A stretch of 64,000 nt of DNA from Amphibalanus amphitrite. Lineage: Eukaryota; Arthropoda; Thecostraca; Balanomorpha; Balanidae. Positions 57,396 to 64,000 of this stretch are shown piece after piece; position 1 is the first letter of the stretch, and each line of letters begins with the position of its first letter. The stretch is from contig NW_024882989.1 in NCBI RefSeq assembly GCF_019059575.1, forward strand, positions 67,501 to 131,500, written 5' to 3'. A program made the position numbers and the translations under genes. The notes beneath the pieces are model-generated. The model saw only the letters and a list, made by a program, of their open reading frames with translations, ran no database searches and was not told the DNA's origin.

Positions 57396-59396
57396 TGCAC
57401 CAGCCGCCAATGTCACGGACTCCTGCTCATGCGAAAACAGAATGGTGAGCCGAGTGGGTGCGGTGGAACGTGGTCCGTCGGCAAGCTTCGGTAAGTAGTC
57501 GGGCGGCACGGGTCAGTGTTGTATCAGGCGCCTGACAGGCGCGGGCTGACGCACTTTAGAAGATTCCAGAAGGTCGAAGGCTGCCCCAGTAACGCCAGAT
57601 GTGACGCGTGTGTGCGTCAGCCGTGTTATCCGCCTTGCTCGGTTGCAGGATTCATTGCGCGTACGCAGAGTAGGTCGCGAAAGGCGCAGCAGCGGCACTG
57701 TCAGAAGGGGAGCTAAGCCAGCGGAGAATGTATGTCTCGGCGTTACACAATGGCCCAGAGCGCAGGACATGCATAGCGGCGAGGATTCACGAGGCTCTCT
57801 AGACGTGGCCGATGCAGAGAGAGATTGGGGATGAGGCACTGCGCGCTGCGCCGGCGGTAACAAAAGCCACCAAAGGCGAGCCGCGCTGCGCAGGAGAAAG
57901 GTGCGACTCGATGCGCGTGTGGATTTCTCCGGCCTTGTAGTGCAGAATTTAGATGGCAGGCTGCGTGTCCACTCGGCAGGGGGTAGACGTTAACGTCCTG
58001 TAGAGTGCGTCATCCGTACCTTCCTTGGTGGCGGGAGCTATCGTTTCTTTTCTCCTTCTTTCCGCCTGTGTGACCCTGAGCTTCTCTCTCTCCCTCTCTA
58101 ACTCTCTTGTTAAGCTGTGAGTTGTCCCCAGCTCACGCCTTCTCTCAGTATGTGCCTGTACAACAAGGAGACGGCTCCGGAGATTAGCTGGCTTCGCTAC
58201 TGGGCCCAGAGCCGGAATATTTCTGCCCAAATAACGGACCACATAACAATCGGTCCGAACATTTCCTGAGCCGACCGGAGCTGGAGCGTGTTGAAGGGTT
58301 TACCGGTGTCGGCTCGCTGCCAAGGCCAGAGTGACTGGGGCCGACCTGGACCGACTGGAGCGGCCGTGCCGCGGTGGTGGGGACGGAGGGGACGGTTGGC
58401 TGGGTGTGCCGGCTCGTCCGGCATCCGTCCCGGCCTGCCGGCACCCCTCGCCCTCGGCCCTCACCCTCAGCCGGGCTGAGCTGCAGGTGGTGGGCGATTT
58501 CAGGAAGATGGCAGGCTCTTTGTTCGCCGGGCGCAGTGTCGGTGGCCGGGCCGGCTAGTCTGGAGCACCTGCCGTCTCCCTCACCGGTCGGGAGATTTGA
58601 GACGGGGCAGGTGAGGAGCGGCCAGCTGTCGAGGAGTTTGGTCGGGGCTGGTCGTGCCGGAGTGGGGCGGAACAGGGCGAGACACGTTTCAGCAGTTCAA
58701 AGACAACATATCGAGCTGGTCCGACCAGTCAGGGCGGCAGCGCCACCGTGCCAGTCACCGAGGAGCAGTCGCATCAGATAGATGGTGGACCCGACCGGCA
58801 CGACCAAAAAACCAAGGCTAACCAGATCTGCGGCGGCGGGTGGAGCAGGCGGAGGGAGCGGTCGCCGTGCACGGTGCAGTGCCCGCCGCCGCCGGCCGGC
58901 AGATAGCTGCGCTGAGCCGGCGCGGGACTGACCGCCGCCCGCCGCCGGCCGGCCACCTCAGCTGGCAGCGATATGCGCCACCGCCGTGCCAGGCCGGCCC
59001 AGCACCCAAATCGGGCGGCCGCCCGTCTTCGGGCATTTCGTGCCGGTTTGCAGAGTTTTCTGTCGGCGGCCCCGCCTCAGTTCCAGCGATGGGGTGCCTT
59101 TTAAGGGCGTGCTACCGTGCCGTCGGGCCGACTGCAGCCTTGAGCGGCTCCTGCGGCTCGGCTCTGAGCCCGGCTCCAGCCCCGTCTGATGTCTGTATGT
59201 ACCTCGGCAGCGCTGAGCTGAGCCCGTCATGGCGCCGATTACAGTGATAACACGGCGGCGTAGCAGCGGCGCCGAAACGGCCCCAATCAAGCAGACTTAG
59301 TCCGGCTCTGTGTGTCACTCTGATCCGCTGGCAAAGCTAAATTAATCGACGCTCGTCAAAGTACCGGCCGGCGGCCGTCGCGACCTTGCGTGCAGA
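57396..59396. other. Kinase upstream region / intron
   Basis: GC-rich. Several open frames exist, but none shows a recognised domain or fits the kinase phases. Confidence 0.4.
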
Positions 59397-59404
59397 CTGG
59401 ATAT

Positions 59405-60626
59405 TAGGGTGTTTCACATTTTCAAAGTGCCATATTGCGAGTCATATCGATGATCCCCTCAAATGTCATCTGCTCACAAGTTTCTGTGTAAAATTTCACT
59501 TCATTCTGATGATGTTTAGAGGTCGCACATTTCTGCGACTTTTCATCTCTGATTTTGTTTCTGGCCGTAACATGAGTAGTCTTCCTGCGAACTGATTTGG
59601 TTGAAAAAGCCAGGCAGTGGCGGCGGAATAGGGGGTGCAGGGGGTGCAGCTGCACCCCCATCGAAAAACATGGGGGTGCAAACATATCTTTTTTGCACCC
59701 CCAAAATCCATACAAGGGGCCCGTCGCACCATCCGATACATTTTCTCCTGAAAACCAGTGATCGGGAAACGAACACTGATGTGGAATCATCCGGGGTGTC
59801 TATTTATGGTCAGGAGCGCCCCATGCTAGTCGGGGCCTCCACACCGGCTAGAAGTGTCCCGAGCCGCGTTTAGTGCTCCACACGGCATCTGAGGGCCCCC
59901 ACGACGGCCTCAGAGGGCCCTTTTATGACGATCTCTGAGGGCTCCCACCTGAGGGCTTTGTCCCCTGGGGCCCTACAACGGCCACTAAGGGCCCTCGTGA
60001 CGACCGCTGAGGGTCCCACAGAGACTCTAGGGGCCACGCTGGCCTCTGAGGGCCCCTATGACGGCCTCTGAGGGCCCTTACGATGATCTCTGTGGTTCTC
60101 ACGACGAACTCTGTCCCCTGGGGCCCTATAACGACCACTAAGGGCCCTCATGACGACCGCTGAGGGTCCCACAGGACTCCAGGGGCCCCACTGGCCCCTG
60201 AGGGTCTCTACGACGGTCTCTGAGGGCCCTCGTGACGGCCCTAGACCCAACTCAAGTCTGAGGGCCCATTTGGCTTCAGGCGGCCCAGCGACGGCCTCTG
60301 AGGGCCCCAACATAACCAGGCTGCGGGGGCTATGCTGGCATCTGAGGGCTCTGCAACGGTCTATTGAGGGCGGCAGGGCCCTAACAACGATGGCCTGCGA
60401 GTCGTGGAACTCAACCGGAAGGCGCTGCCCAAGCGCACCAAGGAAGGATGTGCCCCCTTCTCTGTGTAACGACTTTTGGTGACAAAAGTGTGCGACCCCT
60501 AAATATACTTAAATTTGGGTTTCAAGCGTATCAATCGATTCAGTTTTACGGGTAGAGTTGGGGCAAAGTCGATATGGCTGAGTTTTGAACCAACATTATT
60601 TTACCATAGTGTAATGAAACACCCTA
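59405..60626. mobile_element. hAT-like non-autonomous element with 8-bp duplication CTGGATAT
   Basis: Inverted ends TAGGGTGTTTCA and TGAAACACCCTA are flanked by a perfect 8-bp duplication CTGGATAT (59397-59404, 60627-60634). The 1222-bp interior has a GGGGGTGCAGCTGCACCCCC palindrome (about 59640), a fragment resembling another hAT end (CAGTGGCGGCGGAA near 59615) and a 22-bp-type minisatellite. No transposase. Confidence 0.9.
59885..60330 (+). repeat. GAGGGCCC minisatellite inside the hAT-like element
   Basis: Diverged units of about 22 bases such as TCTGAGGGCCCCTATGACGG, in many copies. Confidence 0.85.
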
Positions 60627-60634
60627 CTGGATAT

Positions 60635-62960
60635 AGCCAGCGGCGTGGGACGGCTTGCAGGAGGGACTGTGCAGCTCACCTGACCCTGCCCTCGTCACTG
60701 AGAGGCCACCACTCAGCCCGCAGTGGCCGGTCACATAGCCGGGCCTCAGGTCACGGGCAGAACGCTGCGCAGGACCGGCAGAGAGGGGCGCCGTTCCCGG
60801 TCAACCACCGGTGACTGATGACCTTCTGGCACGGCCGTGGGAGGGCACCACTTCCTCAACGGGTCATTAATCTCTGCAACAGGTCCCCAGGCGGTGTGAT
60901 CCTCCCCGAACTGAGGCACACCGAGCCTGGCTCACGCTACAGGTCCATACAGCCGCGGGAGCGGCCCTCTGACCGCCTTCACAGAGTGAACCGTGCATCG
61001 GACTGACCGCGGACGTGCGACCGCCTGCCCCGGTTACCCACCGCACGTGCGAACTGCCGACTGTGCGGCGAGCGGCGACACGTGCCGCTATCACGGCTCT
61101 CCCCGGGTACACAGCCGTGACGGCAGGAAACGCGGCTTCATTGTGTCGAGTAGAATCGTCGAGAGCGACGAGACGGTCGGCGCATTGTGAGGATCACCGT
61201 CTGTCGCTCGGGTCACGGCGGGGACGGCTCGGATAGCCGTTACTGACCGAGCGGGGCAACACTCCGTCACCGCTCGCTGTAAAATTAGCTCGGCCGGGAC
61301 CGCTGCCAACCCTCCCCATCACCGCCGCCGGCCGTCGAAACCGACGATACTTCTGGCGCCATCTGACCACAACGACGGGAAGCTGCAGTTTCCGACGTTA
61401 CCGGCGGAGCGTCGATGTCGATGGGCTGTTCGTTATTTGCTCCAGAAAGGCTTGAGAAAGGTCATGGAACTCTCCATGTGTCATGGGAGGATGGTTGACC
61501 CCGGAATGGAATTCCACCCCGCTCCGTGGTGCTGTCATTCCTGGAGGGAGAAAAACTCGTCGGTCCGCTCGTCTGGGTTCGCTTTGTCCCGGAGTTCCGG
61601 CGCCGTTCATCGTCCCCGGAGTGGGTGAGCGGAGGACGCTGTCCGGCGCCCGGTGCACCTGGTCAGCGTCCCAGGACCAGCCGTTAGCGGCTGGCGGTTT
61701 AAACTCGGCGTCCGTGGTCAGCACGCCCACACTGGTCACTCGGAGCCGCGAACGGGTGAGACGCCGCGCCAGCCGTTGAAGGATAAGGCTCGGCACGCCA
61801 GACACGCCCGCGACGCGCATACTTTTCCGGCGTCGCCTTCTGCCCGACTCCCAACGGCTGGCGCGCCTTATAAGGCCAGGTGTGTAAATATCAGTCGGAA
61901 TCGACACCCGCTCGGGTGTGACACGTGTCAGGAAGGGTGACAGCTTCACGGCTCTCCTGCGGCTCATTTCGATGGGCTGCATGTCACTGATCTATATATT
62001 CAGGTGTGCTCGGCCGCCCGCGGAGGTGCGAACATGTGCGTCTCTGGCTCCCCGACGGCCGCTCGAGAGCCGCTCGGCTGGCCAGTCAGCTGTACGTGAG
62101 AACAATGCCGATGAGCTCAGCAGCCGGCGGAGCGGTGCGGCTCTCAAGGCTGGCTGCCGCTCGGCCCTGTTTGGTCTTGGCCATTATTAGTCGAACGCAG
62201 CTGGCTCGATCTTCCTGGGCGGAGTCGCGCCCGGAGACGGTGTGAGTCAACTCTGCGAGTCGGTCTGAGTCATGGCTAGGTGTCTGGTGGTCCCTGTCCT
62301 CCTTATGAAGCGGACAGGAGGTGCAGTTCCAAACCTGTCCGGTATCCGGCCGATCGGCTCACGCCACCGGCGCTAAGCGGACTTGCGGTCGTAAAAATTG
62401 CTGACATGACACGCTGTGCGTGCACTGGGCAGTATGCACCGTGCGAGCGCTTGCAAGGCGGCAGCACAAAGACAGGCATTCACAAATCATGCAGAACGCA
62501 CGCAGACGTACTCACATTCGCACAGTGCGGCACGCATACGAAGTGCAGGCGCTGGGCCACTCGCTCACATCAAAGCAAACAGTACCGCCGCCGCCGTCCG
62601 CAGCCCGGGTCGTGCTGAGAGCCGACGTACAGAGATAAACAGACCACTCGACCGGCACGGTCCGACCGCCCTGAGACGGCTCAGCGCCGGCAGGGTGGCC
62701 GGAGGGCCACCGGAAGGCGGTGGTCTTCTGACCAGTCCTTTCCTGTCATGGCTCGGCCCCGTCAGCGCCGCCGCCGCCGGCTGAGAGGGTTAGTCATCAC
62801 CCCCGCGGCGCCCGAGCAGACCGGCCACAGAGGTCAGTCACACGGCAGCACAGAGAGCCAGTTCCGACCATAGCCCGGCACGGCCGAGCGAGCAGCACCG
62901 CCCGGCGCCACAGGGGCAGCGACCCCCGCGGCCGTACTGAGTCATCCCAGCACATGACAG
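60635..62960. other. Upstream kinase intron, no supported gene
   Basis: GC-rich. A 194-codon minus-strand frame at 61398-61982 (from MQPIEMSRRRAVKLSPFL to FLEQITNSPSTSTLRR) is the longest here. It has no recognised domain or signal peptide and is listed only as an orphan frame. Confidence 0.3.
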
Positions 62961-62977
62961 TTGGGGTGGGAGTCGCC

Positions 62978-63101
62978 GTCATCGGCCGTCAGCGGGTGTC
63001 ATACGGCGTCATCCAGCGTCAGCGGGCGTCACCCGCCGTCATTCAGAGTCAGCAGGCGTCATGGGCCGTCAGCGGGCGTCATCCGACGTCAGCGAGCGTG
63101 A
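62978..63101 (+). repeat. GTCA array with exact 10-bp period
   Basis: GTCA occurs at 62978, 62988 and every 10 bases to 63088 (12 copies), then GTGA at 63098. The six bases between are variable, mostly GC-rich. GTCA is TGAC on the other strand, a CRE/AP-1 half-site. Confidence 0.95.
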
Positions 63102-63399
63102 CCGGCGCACATGACCCGGTAGTCGGCCGGAGTAAGCGCCTCAAGGCCAGACTGGAGCGAGGAACTGCGCCAAGGTCGCTACTTTAAAGTGACTCATCAC
63201 ACCCAGCCGCTTGGTATAAACAAACGACTGCGTGTTTTGAGAGCGAAGTGCGGTGTAAGTTTATCTGTTTGTCATCCATCACCGCACTCATCCCATCGCG
63301 GCATGCACACGCTAACATACAAACGCAAACTCTCTCACGCATCCTTCGCTCCCTTCTCTCACGGATCTCACACACTGCCGCGGCGGGCGCGGCACTCAC

Positions 63400-63550
63400 C
63401 TGGCTATCATAGCTGTCGCCCTTGGCGCGTCGGTTCAGCTTGGGTCGGTGCCGACGCGAGCTCGAGCTGGGGCTCGACGAGTGGCGACGACGGCCGGAGC
63501 GCAGCGCTTGACGCTTCTCGCCGCTGGCGTAGCGCTCGTAGCGCTCGGCA
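63400..63550 (-). CDS. Doa: Alternative upstream kinase exon (RS-like)
   Basis: Acceptor ttctctccag and donor CAG|gtgagt (phase 0) frame AERYERYASGEKRQALRSGR, RRHSSSPSSSSRRHRPKLNR and RAKGDSYDSQ. The Arg/Ser-rich composition matches the short N-termini of CLK kinases. The phase allows direct joining to the exon at 51569. The first base completes a codon from an exon further upstream, not found in the window. The alternative is an unrelated gene's exon. Confidence 0.6.
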
Positions 63551-64000
63551 CTGGAGAGAAGAAGGAGCGAGGTCAGTCGCAGTCGGCTCCAACATCGCAC
63601 TGGCACGCAGCTCACACGCATGGTTTGAGCCCCGGGTCACGGATGTGACCTCTGATGACCTGTGGGTGACCTTATGGGTGACCTCTGGTAGCCTGTCGTC
63701 AGACGGCACGACCATGACTGCCCCCTGGTCACAACAGAGTGCGTCCCACGCCCACCTCCAGCCCGGGGTCACGCTAATTACACAAACAGAACACAGCCGG
63801 CGGTACAAGTGTGGGTACAGCTGACCAGCACGCCGGCTGACCCTCAGCCGTCCGGCAGGTGCTGATACAAGTGCGTCGTTCTGTCCGCGCCGCCCCGGGC
63901 AGCGGACACCGACCTTCACCCCGCCCCCGCGCTTCCTCCCTCCCGTGGAACCGCCCGGGCAGGCCCGCTCTGCACGGCAGGGGCGGCGCTGAACCGGCCT

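Noticed and set aside
59885-60330. CRISPR-like array
   Set aside because: Units are diverged, directly adjacent and without unique spacers, and the context is a eukaryotic hAT-like element.

Overview
This is an animal nuclear genome window. The genes carry GT-AG introns, CpG-rich promoter-like stretches, long CT/GA microsatellites and many small DNA transposons. Two of the proteins fit an arthropod best: an Ac78C/ADCY8-type adenylate cyclase and a LAMMER kinase like Drosophila Doa. A crustacean such as a barnacle would fit, but the sequence does not prove it.

Layout. (1) 1466-35445, + strand: the 3' part of a membrane adenylate cyclase, 16 coding exons and about 906 residues. It runs from inside the first catalytic domain (C1a) through C1b, TM7-12 and C2a to a basic tail that looks like a calmodulin-binding region. 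Exons upstream of C1a, TM1-6 and the start codon lie outside the window. A possible alternative last exon sits at 36991-37091. (2) The last cyclase intron (18002-35172) is 17 kb and is almost entirely nested transposon sequence. An outer pair of short inverted repeats (about 18829-33932) encloses a 13.7-kb block with near-identical 49-bp inverted ends (19186-32896). That block is packed with about eight roughly 1-kb non-autonomous elements that have TTAA or similar flanks, G-tract/C-tract hairpins and dense AGGTCA motifs. (3) 38532-63550, - strand, convergent with the cyclase: a Doa/CLK dual-specificity kinase. Ten shared exons (38532-51569) encode the catalytic region. Two alternative upstream exons are visible, a large 801-codon exon with its own ATG (52347-54749) and a small RS-like exon (63400-63550). 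(4) An apparently intronless gene for a SLP-76/BLNK-type SH2 adaptor (41902-43302, -) lies inside a kinase intron, with four CACGTG E-boxes just upstream. (5) Kinase introns hold two adjacent MITEs (45411-45635 and 45697-46109), a perfect 54-bp palindrome (50447-50561), a CCGT microsatellite, a 1.2-kb hAT-like element (59405-60626) and a GTCA array with exact 10-bp period (62978-63101).

The three genes share signalling themes: cAMP production with likely Ca2+/calmodulin control, SR-protein phosphorylation in splicing control, and phosphotyrosine adaptor function. Nothing in the sequence shows that they act together. The most unusual observations are the repeat arrays that appear to grow out of 5' splice sites of the cyclase gene, the AGGTCA-rich element array, the E-box clusters, the perfect palindrome and the nested SH2 gene. 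Exon boundaries were set by hand from protein family similarity, splice consensus and phase agreement. No alignment or database search was run.
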